NCBI GenBank assembly: GCA_947167015.1
Contig: CAMVGM010000003.1
Location: 1-64,000 of the forward strand
DNA length: 64,000 bases
Origin: an uncultured Bacteroidales bacterium
Lineage (GTDB): Bacteria > Bacteroidota > Bacteroidia > Bacteroidales > UBA932
Reading direction: 5' to 3'
Shown one piece after another: positions 28,498-39,814 of this stretch (positions within the stretch are counted from its first letter, which is position 1; every line of letters begins with the position of its first letter). Made by a program: the position numbers and the translations under genes. A model generated the notes under the pieces. That model was not told the DNA's origin, did no database searches, and worked only from the letters and a program-made list of their open reading frames with translations.

Positions 28498-29277
28498 CTA
28501 ATCAGAGAATTTCGCCTTCAGGAACTCGCGGTTCAGGCGCGCGATGTGCGAGACGGTGATGCCCTTCGGGCACTCCAACTCGCAGGCGCGGGTGTTCGTA
28601 CAGTTGCCGAAGCCCAGTTCGTCCATCTTGGCGACCATCGCCTTGGCACGGCGTTTCGCTTCCGGACGGCCCTGCGGCAGCAGGGCGAGGGAACTGACGC
28701 GGGCGGCGACGAAGAGCATCGCAGAGCCGTTCTTGCAGGTGGCCACACAGGCGCCGCAACCCACGCAGGCCGCCGCGTCCATGCTCTCCTCCGCCTGGTC
28801 GTGCGGAATGAGGATATTGTTGGCATCCTGGGCGGAACCGGTGCGCACGGAAATGAATCCGCCGGCCTGCAGGATCTTGTCGAAGGCGGTACGGTCCACG
28901 ACCAGGTCCTTGATGACCGGGAATCCGGCGCTGCGCCAGGGCTCCACCGTGATGGTGGCTCCGTCCTTGAAGTGACGCATGAAGAGCTGGCAGGTGGTCA
29001 CGTGATCGTCCGGACCGTGCGCACGGCCGTCGATATACAGGCCGCAGGCGCCGCAGATGCCTTCGCGGCAGTCGTGGTCGAAGGAAACGGGGCCGCTGCT
29101 CTTGCATCCGCGCTCCACGGCCACGGGATCGCAACCCTCGCGGATCAGCTGCTCGTTCAGGATATCCAGCATCTCCAGGAAAGAAGCATCCTCCTCGATC
29201 CCGGCAATGTGGTACGTCTCGAAATGACCCTTGACCTTGGCGTTCTTCTGACGCCATATTTTCAGATTGAATTCCAT
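28498..29277 (-). CDS. sdhB: Succinate dehydrogenase/fumarate reductase iron-sulfur subunit
   Basis: [15 protein letters not shown] [2Fe-2S] motif; [14 protein letters not shown] and [15 protein letters not shown] cluster motifs. Confidence 0.94.
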   Translation of the reverse strand: MEFNLKIWRQKNAKVKGHFETYHIAGIEEDASFLEMLDILNEQLIREGCDPVAVERGCKSSGPVSFDHDCREGICGACGLYIDGRAHGPDDHVTTCQLFMRHFKDGATITVEPWRSAGFPVIKDLVVDRTAFDKILQAGGFISVRTGSAQDANNILIPHDQAEESMDAAACVGCGACVATCKNGSAMLFVAARVSSLALLPQGRPEAKRRAKAMVAKMDELGFGNCTNTRACELECPKGITVSHIARLNREFLKAKFSD

Positions 29278-29282
29278 CTCGC

Positions 29283-31229
29283 TTAGTCTTTGTAATTTCT
29301 CGTTTTCACCTCGATAAACTCATACTTGAGCGGCTCCTTGTGGAGTTCCGGCTCCTGGTCTTCGCCCTTGAATTCCCAGGCCGCCACGTACATGAATTCG
29401 TCGTCTTTCCGCTTCGCCTCGCCCTCTTCGGTCTGGCTCTCGATGCGGAAATGACCGCCGCAGGATTCGGCGCGGTTCAGCGCGTCGCGCGCCATCAGCT
29501 CGCCGATATCGAAGAAATCTTCCAGGCGGAGGGCCTTCTCAAGTTCCTGATTGAACTCGAACTGGCTGCCGGGCACATTGACGTTCTCATAGAATTCCTT
29601 CTTGAGCGCCTTGATGTCTTCGATCGCCTTCTTGAGTCCCTTCTCGTCACGCGCCATGCCCACATAATCCCACATGATGTTGCCCAGACGCTTGTGGATG
29701 GAATCCACCGTCTCCTTGCCCTTGATGGAGAAAAGACGGTCGATACGGGCCTGGACGGCCTTTTCCGCAGCATCGAACTCCGGCGTGTTCACGTCGGTCT
29801 TGGGCTCCGCGAACTTGTAGGACAGATAGTCGCCGATCGTGACGGGCAGGATGAAGTAACCGTCCGCCAGACCCTGCATCAGGGCGGAAGCGCCGAGACG
29901 GTTTCCGCCGTGGTCGGAGAAGTTGGCTTCGCCGATGGCGTACAGACCCGGAATGGTGGTCTGGAGGTCGTAGTCCACCCAGATGCCGCCCATCGTGTAG
30001 TGGATGGCCGGATAGATCATCATCGGCTCCTCCCAAGGGGAAGAGGCGGTGATCTTCTCATACATCTCGAAGAGGTTGCCGTAGCGCTCGGCCACCCGCT
30101 GGCGGCCCAGGCGCTTGATGGCGTCCGCGAAGTCGAGATAGACGGCCTTGCCGGTCTCGTTCACGCCGAAACCTGCGTCGCAGCGCTCCTTGGCGGCCCG
30201 GGAAGCCACGTCGCGCGGCACCAGGTTGCCGAAGGCCGGATAGCGGCGCTCGAGATAGTAGTCACGGTCCTCTTCGGGAATCTGGGAGGCCTTGATCTCA
30301 TGCTTGCGAAGCTTTTCCACGTCTTCCTTCTTCTTAGGCACCCAGATGCGGCCGTCGTTACGCAGGGACTCGGACATCAGGGTCAGCTTGCACTGCTGGT
30401 CACCGTGCACGGGGATACAGGTCGGGTGGATCTGCGCGAAGCAGGGATTGGCAAAGTACGCTCCCTTCCTGTAGCACTGCATCGCGGCGGAACCGTTGCT
30501 GTTCATCGCGTTGGTAGAGAGGAAGTAAGTATTGCCGTAGCCGCCCGTTGCGATCACGACGGCGTGGGCACCGAAACGCTCCAGCTCGCCTGTCACGAGG
30601 TTGCGGGCGATGATGCCCTTCGCCTGTCCGTTCACGATCACCAGGTCCAGCATCTCGTGACGCGGATAGGACTTCACACTGCCGGCGGCGATTTCTTTGT
30701 TCAGGGATGCATAAGCACCCAGCAGCAGCTGCTGGCCGGTTTGGCCGCGGGCGTAGAAGGTACGGCTGACCTGCACGCCGCCGAAGGAACGGTTCGCCAG
30801 GTATCCGCCGTATTCGCGGGCGAAAGGAATTCCCTGTGCGACGCACTGGTCGATGATTGCAGCGCTCACCTCCGCCAGACGGTACACGTTCGCCTCGCGG
30901 CTGCGGTAATCGCCGCCCTTGATCGTGTCATAGAACAGACGGTACACGGAGTCGTTGTCGTTCTGATAGTTCTTGGCGGCGTTGATACCGCCCTGCGCAG
31001 CGATGGAGTGCGCCCGGCGGGGCGAGTCGCTGATGCAGAAGATCTTCACATTGTAGCCCAACTCGCCCAGGGAAGCGGCTGCAGAAGCGCCGCCCAGGCC
31101 GGTTCCGACCACGATGATCTCAAGTTTTCTCTTGTTGTTCGGACTCACGAGACGGATTTCCGACTTGCGCCGGGTCCATTTGCTCTCCAGCGGTCCTGCA
31201 GGAATCTTGGAATTTAACTTGTCAGACAT
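29283..31229 (-). CDS. sdhA: Succinate dehydrogenase/fumarate reductase flavoprotein subunit
   Basis: 648 aa; [43 protein letters not shown] (FAD-His region), [26 protein letters not shown]. Confidence 0.95.
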   Translation of the reverse strand: MSDKLNSKIPAGPLESKWTRRKSEIRLVSPNNKRKLEIIVVGTGLGGASAAASLGELGYNVKIFCISDSPRRAHSIAAQGGINAAKNYQNDNDSVYRLFYDTIKGGDYRSREANVYRLAEVSAAIIDQCVAQGIPFAREYGGYLANRSFGGVQVSRTFYARGQTGQQLLLGAYASLNKEIAAGSVKSYPRHEMLDLVIVNGQAKGIIARNLVTGELERFGAHAVVIATGGYGNTYFLSTNAMNSNGSAAMQCYRKGAYFANPCFAQIHPTCIPVHGDQQCKLTLMSESLRNDGRIWVPKKKEDVEKLRKHEIKASQIPEEDRDYYLERRYPAFGNLVPRDVASRAAKERCDAGFGVNETGKAVYLDFADAIKRLGRQRVAERYGNLFEMYEKITASSPWEEPMMIYPAIHYTMGGIWVDYDLQTTIPGLYAIGEANFSDHGGNRLGASALMQGLADGYFILPVTIGDYLSYKFAEPKTDVNTPEFDAAEKAVQARIDRLFSIKGKETVDSIHKRLGNIMWDYVGMARDEKGLKKAIEDIKALKKEFYENVNVPGSQFEFNQELEKALRLEDFFDIGELMARDALNRAESCGGHFRIESQTEEGEAKRKDDEFMYVAAWEFKGEDQEPELHKEPLKYEFIEVKTRNYKD

Positions 31230-31261
31230 TTTCGGGTATTTGTATTTATTCTTGCTTTATT

Positions 31262-32281
31262 TTAAAACAGGGTGTTTGCATTGTTCTGATAAGGATCCAG
31301 GCCCAGATGCTTGTAGGAAAGTTCCGTCGCGACGCGCCCGCGCTGGGTGCGCACGATGAATCCTTCCTTGATCAGGAAAGGCTCGTACACTTCCTCGTAC
31401 GTGCCCTGGTCCTCCCCGATCGCCGTCGCAAGGGTATTCGCCCCGACGGGACCGCCCTTGAAGGTGGAGATGATCGTCCGGAGGATCTTATTGTCGATGG
31501 CGTCCAGGCCGCGCTTGTCGATGTTGAGCTTGTCCAGGGCATAGCGCGCGATCTTGAGGTCGATGTGTCCGTCTCCCATCACCTGGGCGAAATCCCGGAC
31601 GCGGCGGAGCAGGGAATTGGCGATCCGGGGCGTACCGCGGCTGCGCAGGGCGATTTCCCGGGCGGCTTCCTCTTCGATCTCGACCTTCAGGATGCCCGCG
31701 CTCCGCTTCACGATCCGGACCAGGTCGTCGGTATCGTAGTATTCCAGCCCTTCGGTGATGCCGAAACGAGCCCGCAACGGCGCCGTGAGCAGACCCGCGC
31801 GCGTGGTCGCGCCCACAAGTGTAAAAGGATTCAGGGAAATCCGCACCGACCGGGCCCCGGGCCCCTTGTCGATCATGATGTCGATGACATAGTCCTCCAT
31901 CGCGGAATACAGGTACTCTTCCACCTCCGGGGAGAGCCGGTGGATCTCGTCGATGAAAAGCACGTCTCCCGTTTCCAGCGAGGTCAGCAGGCCGGCCAGG
32001 TCGCCGGGGCGGTCGAGGACCGGTCCCGAGGTGATCTTCATGTTCACCCCCATCTCGTTGGCGATGATGTGTGCGAGGGTGGTCTTTCCCAGACCGGGAG
32101 GACCGTGGAAAAGGGTGTGGTCCAGCGATTCGCCGCGCATTTTGGCGGCCTGGATATAGATTCTGAGCCGGGATACGATTTCACCTTGTCCCGTGAAATC
32201 TTCCAGCTCCCGGGGCCGGATAATTCCGTCCAAATCCTTATCTTTGCCGTCGCTGATATTATGTGGGTCGAAGTCTGGCAT
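31262..32281 (-). CDS. ruvB: Holliday junction branch migration DNA helicase RuvB
   Basis: 339 aa; [64 protein letters not shown]. Confidence 0.97.
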   Translation of the reverse strand: MPDFDPHNISDGKDKDLDGIIRPRELEDFTGQGEIVSRLRIYIQAAKMRGESLDHTLFHGPPGLGKTTLAHIIANEMGVNMKITSGPVLDRPGDLAGLLTSLETGDVLFIDEIHRLSPEVEEYLYSAMEDYVIDIMIDKGPGARSVRISLNPFTLVGATTRAGLLTAPLRARFGITEGLEYYDTDDLVRIVKRSAGILKVEIEEEAAREIALRSRGTPRIANSLLRRVRDFAQVMGDGHIDLKIARYALDKLNIDKRGLDAIDNKILRTIISTFKGGPVGANTLATAIGEDQGTYEEVYEPFLIKEGFIVRTQRGRVATELSYKHLGLDPYQNNANTLF

Positions 32282-32339
32282 AAAAGTCGGTGACGATTAG
32301 AATACAAATATAGTTCTTTTATTTTGAAAATCTGTTCTT

Positions 32340-32548
32340 CTTGTTAGGTTTGTTGAAATGTTGATAAATCTATCAAACGTTTGATTATCAGATTTTTAGA
32401 AAGAAAGAGAATAGTTAGTAAAAAGGTTGAAAAGTTGTTTTTAGCGATGTTGAAAAACCGGCGTCTCCCGTCATCAACAGGAAAAAAAGTTTTTTCAACG
32501 GATTATCAACAGGGTTTTCAACCGCTATTACAGGATGGATGTTGATAA
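32340..32548. promoter_or_regulatory. AT-rich intergenic region with a cluster of TTATCAAC/GTTGATAA and TTTTCAAC/GTTGAAAA motifs (DnaA-box-like)
   Basis: GTTGATAA at 32360 and 32541, TTATCAACAGG at 32503, TCATCAACAGG at 32471, several GTTGAAAA/TTTTCAAC, TTGATAaatcTATCAA palindrome. Confidence 0.45.
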
Positions 32549-35500
32549 GTAAGAAAGCATCGGAACTCCTGCGTGACAGAATACAATCCGGACGGGAAGT
32601 ATTCTGCCGCGGGCTATTTCTGTCCGCCCGCTGGTTCGTCCTTTCCCAGGTAGCCCGGGAGGGGATGCAGGTTGTCGTGCTGCCGAACAAGGAGGCCGCC
32701 GAATACTGCGCGGCCGACCTCTATCATCTGATAGAGGGAGACCGTGTCTTCTTCCTGCCGGAATCCGGGAAGAACGTGGAAAGGAGCAATTACAAGTCTT
32801 CCCTGGGCGTCCAGCGCACGGCCGCCATCGGAAAGATCCTTTCTTTTTCCGCCGGATCCGGTGAACTGCTGGTCATCGTCAGCTATCCGGAGGCCCTGGC
32901 GGAGGAGATTCCCGCCACCCGGACCATCACCGATTCGGTACTCCACATCCGGGTAGGAGAGGAACTTTCCCACGAAGAGATCATCCGGGTGCTTTCGGGA
33001 CAGAACTTCGAGAAAGTGGATTTCGTGTCCGCGCCGGGGCAGTACGCCATCCGCGGATCCATCGTGGACATATTCTCTTTCTCGGACAGCAATCCATACC
33101 GCATTTCTTTCTGGGGCAATGAGATAGAGGCCATTCATTCTTTCGATTGCAATACCCAGCTTTCCAGGGAGCAGGTCAATGCCGTGGATATCGTTTCCGA
33201 TGTACTGAGCGGTGCTTCCGGAGCGGCGGGACAGCCCCTGTCCGACATCTTTCCGGAAGACAGCTGCGTATGGCTGGATTCTTCGGACATGTATGCGCGG
33301 GAGGCTTTCTTCGGCGGCCTGGCCCGTTTCCGGCGGGTTTTCATCGACACTCCCCTCTCGCACGACGGCGACGATTTCGTCCAGTTCCACATTTCTCCGC
33401 AACCTTCCTTCAACAAGAACTTCGAGATCCTGACGGAAGACATCCGCAGCCGTATCGAATCGGGATACAAGGTCTATATCTACGGCGAGAAGGAATCCCA
33501 GCTGGAGCGCATCCGGTCCATCCTGGGACAGAACGGCGGCATCATCCCGGAGTTCGTCAGCGGAAAGAACATCCACAACGGCTTCATCGATGCGGACGAG
33601 CAGGTCTGCTGCTATTCTGACCACGAGATTTTCGACCGTTTCCACCGGGTGAACATCCGCCGCACGGTCGAAAAAAGCGAGCAGTTGACGCTCAACGACC
33701 TGAATTCTTTCAATATAGGGGATTACGTCGTACACATCGATCACGGTGTCGGCGTGTTCGGCGGCCTGGTCCGCCTGCGCGACGACTACGGAAGGATGCG
33801 CGAGGTGGTGAAAATCACCTACAAGGACGGCGACGTGGTGTTCGTGTCCGTGCACGCGCTGCACAAGATTTCCCGTTTCCGTTCCCGGGACGGAGAGCCT
33901 CCGCGGATCAACAAACTGGGATCCAAGAGCTGGACGACGCTCAAATACAATGCGAAGTCCCGCGTTAAGGACATCGCCAAGGACCTCATCCAGCTTTATG
34001 CGAAGCGGCGGGCGTCCAAGGGCTTCGCCTACTCCCCCGATACCTACCTGCAGGAGGAACTGGAGTCCTCGTTCATGTATGAGGACACTCCGGATCAGGA
34101 GACCGCGACGAAGGCCGTCAAGCAGGATATGGAGGACAACTGCCCGATGGACCGCCTCATCTGCGGTGACGTGGGCTTCGGAAAGACGGAAATCGCCGTC
34201 CGGGCGGCTTTCAAGGCCGTTTCCGACAACAAGCAGGTGGCTGTGCTCGTGCCGACGACCATCCTGGCGCTGCAGCACTACAATACCTTCACCCAGCGCC
34301 TGCAGAACCTGCCCTGCAACGTGGAATACGTCAGCCGCCTGCGTACCGCCAAGGAAATCACCGATATCAAGCAACGGCTGAAATCGGGCCAGATCGACAT
34401 CCTGATCGGCACGCACAAGATTCTCGGAAAGGACTTCGAATTCAAGGACCTGGGCCTGCTGGTCATCGACGAGGAACAGAAATTCGGCGTGTCCGCCAAG
34501 GAGAAACTCCGTCAGATCCGGGCGTCCGTCGATACCCTCACGCTCACGGCCACTCCGATCCCCCGCACGCTGCAGTTCTCCCTGCTGGGCGCCCGGGACC
34601 TCAGCATCATCAACACCCCGCCGCCCAACCGCATCCCCATCCAGACGGAGATCATCCTTTTCGACGAGAAAGAAATCCGGAGCATCATCAATTATGAACT
34701 CAACCGGGGCGGCCAGGTCTTCTTCCTGCACAACAAAGTGGAGGAACTGCCTGCCATCTATGACATCCTGCACCGCCTGATCCCGGATATGAAGATCTGC
34801 GTGGCGCACGGCCAGATGGAATCCCGCGAACTGGAGAACAAGATGCTGGACTTCATCCGCGGCGACTACGACATGATGCTCTGCACCACCATCATCGAGA
34901 ACGGTCTGGACATTCCCAACGCCAACACGATCCTGATCAACCAGGCGCAGAACTTCGGTCTGAGCGACCTGCACCAGCTCCGCGGCCGGGTGGGACGCTC
35001 CAACAAGAAGGCCTTCTGCTACCTGATCGTGCCCCCGCTGGTGAGCATCACCGACGACGCGCGCCGCCGCCTGAAGGCCATCGAGGAATTCTCCGACCTG
35101 GGCAGCGGTTTCAACATCGCCATGCAGGACCTGGACATCCGCGGCGCCGGCAACCTGCTGGGCGCCGAGCAGAGCGGATTCATCATGGACATGGGCTTCG
35201 AAACTTACCAGAAGATCCTCGCGGAAGCGATGGAGGAACTGGGCGTGGAAACCGGCCTCGTGACGAAGAACGACCGGGGCAAGTTCGTGACGGAATGCAC
35301 GATAGAGACGGACCAGCCGGCCCATATCCCCGACGATTACATCGACGTGACGGCCGAGAAGATCCGCATCTACCGTGTCCTGGACGCCATGTCTTCCGAC
35401 AAGGAGATCGACCGCTACGCCGCCCAGCTGTCCGACCGTTTCGGCGCCTTCCCCGCCGAACTGCAGAACCTCTTCGAGGTCGTCAAGATTCGCAACCTGG

Positions 35501-35733
35501 GCGCCGCCCTGGGCTTCGAGAAGATCATCGTGAAGAACGGGCTGATGATCACCTTCTTCATCGCGAACCAGATGTCCCCCTATTACAAATCGCAGACTTT
35601 CGCCACCCTGCTGGAGAAAGCCGCCGCGACGCCGCGCTACGAACTCAAACAGAGCGAGGGGAAACTCAAGATCGTGGTCCGGAACGTGCCTTCCCTGCAG
35701 GATGCCCGGTCCATTTTGGGCAAGTTGAGATAA
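32539..35733 (+). CDS. mfd: Transcription-repair coupling factor Mfd
   Basis: 1064 aa; [74 protein letters not shown]. Confidence 0.97.
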   Translation: MLISKKASELLRDRIQSGREVFCRGLFLSARWFVLSQVAREGMQVVVLPNKEAAEYCAADLYHLIEGDRVFFLPESGKNVERSNYKSSLGVQRTAAIGKILSFSAGSGELLVIVSYPEALAEEIPATRTITDSVLHIRVGEELSHEEIIRVLSGQNFEKVDFVSAPGQYAIRGSIVDIFSFSDSNPYRISFWGNEIEAIHSFDCNTQLSREQVNAVDIVSDVLSGASGAAGQPLSDIFPEDSCVWLDSSDMYAREAFFGGLARFRRVFIDTPLSHDGDDFVQFHISPQPSFNKNFEILTEDIRSRIESGYKVYIYGEKESQLERIRSILGQNGGIIPEFVSGKNIHNGFIDADEQVCCYSDHEIFDRFHRVNIRRTVEKSEQLTLNDLNSFNIGDYVVHIDHGVGVFGGLVRLRDDYGRMREVVKITYKDGDVVFVSVHALHKISRFRSRDGEPPRINKLGSKSWTTLKYNAKSRVKDIAKDLIQLYAKRRASKGFAYSPDTYLQEELESSFMYEDTPDQETATKAVKQDMEDNCPMDRLICGDVGFGKTEIAVRAAFKAVSDNKQVAVLVPTTILALQHYNTFTQRLQNLPCNVEYVSRLRTAKEITDIKQRLKSGQIDILIGTHKILGKDFEFKDLGLLVIDEEQKFGVSAKEKLRQIRASVDTLTLTATPIPRTLQFSLLGARDLSIINTPPPNRIPIQTEIILFDEKEIRSIINYELNRGGQVFFLHNKVEELPAIYDILHRLIPDMKICVAHGQMESRELENKMLDFIRGDYDMMLCTTIIENGLDIPNANTILINQAQNFGLSDLHQLRGRVGRSNKKAFCYLIVPPLVSITDDARRRLKAIEEFSDLGSGFNIAMQDLDIRGAGNLLGAEQSGFIMDMGFETYQKILAEAMEELGVETGLVTKNDRGKFVTECTIETDQPAHIPDDYIDVTAEKIRIYRVLDAMSSDKEIDRYAAQLSDRFGAFPAELQNLFEVVKIRNLGAALGFEKIIVKNGLMITFFIANQMSPYYKSQTFATLLEKAAATPRYELKQSEGKLKIVVRNVPSLQDARSILGKLR

Positions 35734-35759
35734 TTTCGTAAATTTGCACGATTGCACGT

Positions 35760-36488
35760 ATGGCGAATCTCCTGGTTGAAACCGGCAATACGGCGCTGAA
35801 AGCCGCCTGGGCCGAGGGAAGCACCCTCGGAAAAACCTTCCGTTACCAGGGAGAGAAGATGATGGATTATCTGCTCTCCCTGCTGGAAAAGGACCGTCCC
35901 GAGGTGCTGACCGTCGCCTCCGCGGAAGGGGTTTCTCCGGAAGAAGAGGCGGTCCTGCGCGGCCGGTGCGGCCATCTGCTCATCCTGGACCGCGCCCACA
36001 CGAATTACCTGCTGCGTTACGACCTGCCCGAATACCTGTCCTATGACCGGGCGGCGGAACTGATCGCCGCGGCGTACCTCTTCAAGGAGAAGCCGGTGAC
36101 CGTTTTCGACTTCGGAACGACGCTGACGGTGGATTTCCTGAGCCGTGACGGGCGTTACCTGGGGGGCAACGTCTCCCCCGGCTGCAGGACGCGTTTCAAG
36201 GCGCTGGAGCGCTATTCCAAGTCCCTTCCGCTGGTCGATACGCCCGAAAAACACCGCCCGGAAGGCCATTCCCTGACGGAGTCCGTGGAGTCCGGCGTCA
36301 TTTCGGGCATAATGTTTGAAATTGAAGGGTACATCAGGCGCAGACCGGAGAATATCGTAATATTTACGGGTGGAGACGCAATTTATTTTGCCAAACGGAT
36401 GAAAAATTCCATCTTTGTAGTTTGCAATCTGGTTCTGATGGGCCTGGCATTGATAACGGACGATTATGTCGAGAAGAATCTTAAATAG
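35760..36488 (+). CDS. coaX: Type III pantothenate kinase
   Basis: 242 aa; MANLLVETGNTALKAAW, VFDFGTTLTVDFL, YLGGNVSPGCRTRFKAL, FTGGDA. Confidence 0.92.
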   Translation: MANLLVETGNTALKAAWAEGSTLGKTFRYQGEKMMDYLLSLLEKDRPEVLTVASAEGVSPEEEAVLRGRCGHLLILDRAHTNYLLRYDLPEYLSYDRAAELIAAAYLFKEKPVTVFDFGTTLTVDFLSRDGRYLGGNVSPGCRTRFKALERYSKSLPLVDTPEKHRPEGHSLTESVESGVISGIMFEIEGYIRRRPENIVIFTGGDAIYFAKRMKNSIFVVCNLVLMGLALITDDYVEKNLK

Positions 36489-37776
36489 AGCTGTCTTGGC
36501 CGCAATCATCGCCCTGTGTACCGCTTTCAGCGCGCACGGGCAGGCTGCGGGTACCTACACGCCCTATTCCATATACGGAGTCGGCGACCTCGCCCAGCCC
36601 GGAACCGCCTGGAACAAGACCATGGGCGGTGTGGGCGTCGGCGTGCGCAACAACCGTTACCTGAACCTGCTGAACCCCGCCGCCGTCACGGCGCGGGACA
36701 GCCTCGCCTTCATGACCGATTTCTCGCTCTACAGCGACAACAAGATGTTCCAGCAGGGCAACATCAAATCCGCCAGCAACACGTTCAACATCAACGACCT
36801 GGCGATGTCCTTCCCGCTTTGGAAAGGTACGGCGATGATGGTGGGTATCCAGCCCTACAGCGATACCGGCTTCGGCTACAGTTTCAACTATACCGACCCG
36901 GACCTGATCGGCCGCACCGGCAACATCACCTATTCCGCCGCCGGAAACGGCAGCGTGTACAAGGGATTCGTCATGGCCGGCGCCCGCATCGGCAAACGCC
37001 TGTCCGTCGGCGCGCAGTGGAACTACTACTTCGGCAAGATCGAGAAGACCTTCTATACGACCTTCAACGATGCCTCATACAACAGCATCAAGAACGGCTC
37101 GACCGTCCGCCTGACGGGAAGCAGTTTCAAGTTCGGCGTCCAGTACGAGCAGCCGCTCGGCTCGGCGCTGACCCTCGGCCTCGGAGCCACGTACACCACC
37201 TCGGCGCGTCTCGGCGGCACTTCGGAGAGTTCCCGTTTCTCTGCCGGCACGGCCGCTTCGGACACGCTGTTCTTCAAGGTGGACAAACTCGGCACCGATT
37301 CCAAGGTGCAGCTCGCCGGCGAACTTGGCGCGGGCCTTTCCCTGCGGGACAACGGCCGCTGGATGGCCGCGTTCGACTATACCCGTTCCGACTGGAGCGG
37401 CTGCGGGCTGGACGGAACCCGGGGATTCACTGCGTGCAAATCTTTCTCCGCCACCGTCGCAGAGGCGTATCGCGTTGGTTTTGAAATCATTCCGAACCGC
37501 AACGACATACGCTACTATTTCAACCACGTGGCATACCGTCTGGGGGCCTATCACAAAAAGGAATACTATTTGCTAGATGGTAATCGTGTAACGTCGACAG
37601 GCATCACGCTGGGATTCACCCTGCCGATCGTGAACAACTACAACGGCCTGACGCTGGGCGTCGATTTCGGTCAGCGGGGCGCGGTCTCTGAGAAGATGGT
37701 CCGGGAGCGGTACATAAACTTCTCCATCGGGTTCAACCTCTTCGACATCTGGTTCCGGAAGGTCCAGTATCAGTAA
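36466..37776 (+). CDS. Outer membrane protein (FadL-like beta-barrel family)
   Basis: 436 aa; signal peptide; YSIYGVGD, MGGVGVGVRN, YLNLLNPAA typical of Bacteroidota FadL-like OMPs. Confidence 0.72.
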   Translation: MSRRILNRAVLAAIIALCTAFSAHGQAAGTYTPYSIYGVGDLAQPGTAWNKTMGGVGVGVRNNRYLNLLNPAAVTARDSLAFMTDFSLYSDNKMFQQGNIKSASNTFNINDLAMSFPLWKGTAMMVGIQPYSDTGFGYSFNYTDPDLIGRTGNITYSAAGNGSVYKGFVMAGARIGKRLSVGAQWNYYFGKIEKTFYTTFNDASYNSIKNGSTVRLTGSSFKFGVQYEQPLGSALTLGLGATYTTSARLGGTSESSRFSAGTAASDTLFFKVDKLGTDSKVQLAGELGAGLSLRDNGRWMAAFDYTRSDWSGCGLDGTRGFTACKSFSATVAEAYRVGFEIIPNRNDIRYYFNHVAYRLGAYHKKEYYLLDGNRVTSTGITLGFTLPIVNNYNGLTLGVDFGQRGAVSEKMVRERYINFSIGFNLFDIWFRKVQYQ

Positions 37777-37812
37777 AATTAGGATGCTAAAACGAAATAA
37801 CATTATTGAGAT

Positions 37813-39135
37813 ATGAAAAAGTTAACCATTGCCCTCCTGACGATTGCCGCGATGCTGACGGGGACCCAGGTCTTCGCGCAAGGCAAGTATGGCGCAGACA
37901 GCGCTGAGTGCATCAAGAACCTTTCTTTCTACTCTGAGTATTTCAAGCAGAAGAATTATGATGAGGCCATGCCGAGCTGGCGCCAGGCCTACAAGCTCTG
38001 CCCGCCGACGGCGAGCCAGAACCTGTACATCAACGGCGCGACCCTGCTCCGCCAGATGATCAGCAAGAACGCCAAGGATGCCAAGTACCGCAACGCCCTG
38101 GTGGACTCCCTGCTCACGCTTTATGATATCCGTGCGCAGTACTACCCCAACAATGCGGTGGCCGCCCTCAACAACAAGGGCCAGGACCTGTTCAACTACG
38201 TGAAGAACGATCCCAAGAAGCTCTATGACGGCTTCGAGGGCATCATCGCCGCCAACAAGGAGAAGATCCGTCCGACCCTGCTGCTCTTCGACCTCCAGGC
38301 CGCTATCGACCTGTTCCAGGCCGGCCAGCTGGATGCCGAGACCGTGATCAACGCCTACCAGCGCAACAGCGACCTGCTCGAGACCATCAAGCCGGCCAAC
38401 GATGCCGACAAGGAGCAGGTGGCCAATGTCAAGAACGACATGGGCAGCGTCTTCGCCGCCAGCAAGGTCGCCAGCTGCGAGACCCTCGTCGAGCTGTACA
38501 CCCCGCGCCTGGCCGCCGATCCGGACAACCTGACGCTCGCCCAGAGCATCGTGAAGACGATGAGCATCACCGAGGGTTGCGACGACAACGACCTCTTCCT
38601 GCAGGCCGTGACCACGATGAACAAGCTGGATCCGTCCCCGAGCTCTTCCTATTACCTGTCCCGCCTGCACGGTGGCCGCGGCAACTTCACCGAGGCTGTC
38701 TCCTACCTGGAGAACGCCCTGGCCGGCCTCGAGGCCGACGATGCCAAGCGGGGTGACTGGACCTACGAGCTGGCTACGCTCTGCTTCAAGGCAGGCCAGA
38801 GCGGCCGCGCCTTCGAGTATGCTTCCAAGGTGGCCGCCGAGAACGAGGCCATGGCCGGCAAGGCCTACTTCCTGATCGGCAACATCTGGGGCTCCACCCG
38901 CTGCGGCGGCGACGAGATTTCCCGTCGCGCCCCTTACTGGGTGGCCTGCGACTACATGAACAAGGCCAAGGCCGCAGACCCGTCCCTGACGGAAGAGGCG
39001 AACCGCTACATCAGCCAGTATAGCGTGTATTTCCCGGAGACCGCCGAGGCTTTCATGTACGACGTCACCCGCGGCCAGTCCTATACGGTCGTCTGCGGCG
39101 GAATGCGTGCCACGACGACGGTGCGTACCCGTTAG
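37813..39135 (+). CDS. Tetratricopeptide-repeat periplasmic protein
   Basis: 440 aa; signal peptide MKKLTIALLTIAAMLTGTQVFAQ; TPR-like helices. Confidence 0.75.
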   Translation: MKKLTIALLTIAAMLTGTQVFAQGKYGADSAECIKNLSFYSEYFKQKNYDEAMPSWRQAYKLCPPTASQNLYINGATLLRQMISKNAKDAKYRNALVDSLLTLYDIRAQYYPNNAVAALNNKGQDLFNYVKNDPKKLYDGFEGIIAANKEKIRPTLLLFDLQAAIDLFQAGQLDAETVINAYQRNSDLLETIKPANDADKEQVANVKNDMGSVFAASKVASCETLVELYTPRLAADPDNLTLAQSIVKTMSITEGCDDNDLFLQAVTTMNKLDPSPSSSYYLSRLHGGRGNFTEAVSYLENALAGLEADDAKRGDWTYELATLCFKAGQSGRAFEYASKVAAENEAMAGKAYFLIGNIWGSTRCGGDEISRRAPYWVACDYMNKAKAADPSLTEEANRYISQYSVYFPETAEAFMYDVTRGQSYTVVCGGMRATTTVRTR

Positions 39136-39769
39136 TTTGCGACGGAAGGGACATATCCTTATCTTGCTGGCAATCACGATGGTGGTTGCCAGCATTGTCG
39201 TTTCTTGCGGCAGCCAGATCGGGGAAGCGGACCGGCTCGACCTGGACAAGACGCCCACCCAGCGGATTTACGACATGTTCGCCGTGCAGACGCGCAACGG
39301 CTCCGTGGCGATGCGTATCGAATCCGACCTGATGGAGCATTACGACGCCGATACGGCTTCGTACGACGCCTTCCCGAACGGGATTTCGGTCTATGGCTAT
39401 ACCGATGAGGGCCTGCTCGAATCTGTCATCGTGGCGGACGACGCGCGGCACATCGTTCCGAAGGACCGCAACAAGGACGAGATCTGGGAGGCCTTCGGCA
39501 ACGTCATCCTGCACAATGTCATCGAGCAGGAAACGATGGAGACGGACACGATCTACTGGGACCAGGCGAAGCGGGAGGTCTATACCGACTGCTACGTCAA
39601 GATGTATTCCCGGCAGGGCTTCCTGCAGGGATACGGGATGCGTTCCGACGACCACGTACGCAACTCGATCCTGTACCGTCCGTTCGACGGATACGGGGTC
39701 GTCGTGCAGGATAGTACGCTCGTAATCATTGATTCTGTGAATTTTATTGGGCCGTTTCCAAAAAATTGA
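39107..39769 (+). CDS. lptC: LPS export ABC transporter periplasmic protein LptC-like
   Basis: Single TM/lipobox ASIVVSCGS; OstA-like repeats (GISVYGYTDEGLLESVIVADDARHI, VYTDCYVKMYSRQGFLQGYGM); overlaps the TPR gene 3' end. Confidence 0.75.
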   Translation: MPRRRCVPVSLRRKGHILILLAITMVVASIVVSCGSQIGEADRLDLDKTPTQRIYDMFAVQTRNGSVAMRIESDLMEHYDADTASYDAFPNGISVYGYTDEGLLESVIVADDARHIVPKDRNKDEIWEAFGNVILHNVIEQETMETDTIYWDQAKREVYTDCYVKMYSRQGFLQGYGMRSDDHVRNSILYRPFDGYGVVVQDSTLVIIDSVNFIGPFPKN

Positions 39770-39814
39770 CTAAATTCGCAGCCCCTTATCGGAAAATTAT
39801 AAAAACACATAACA

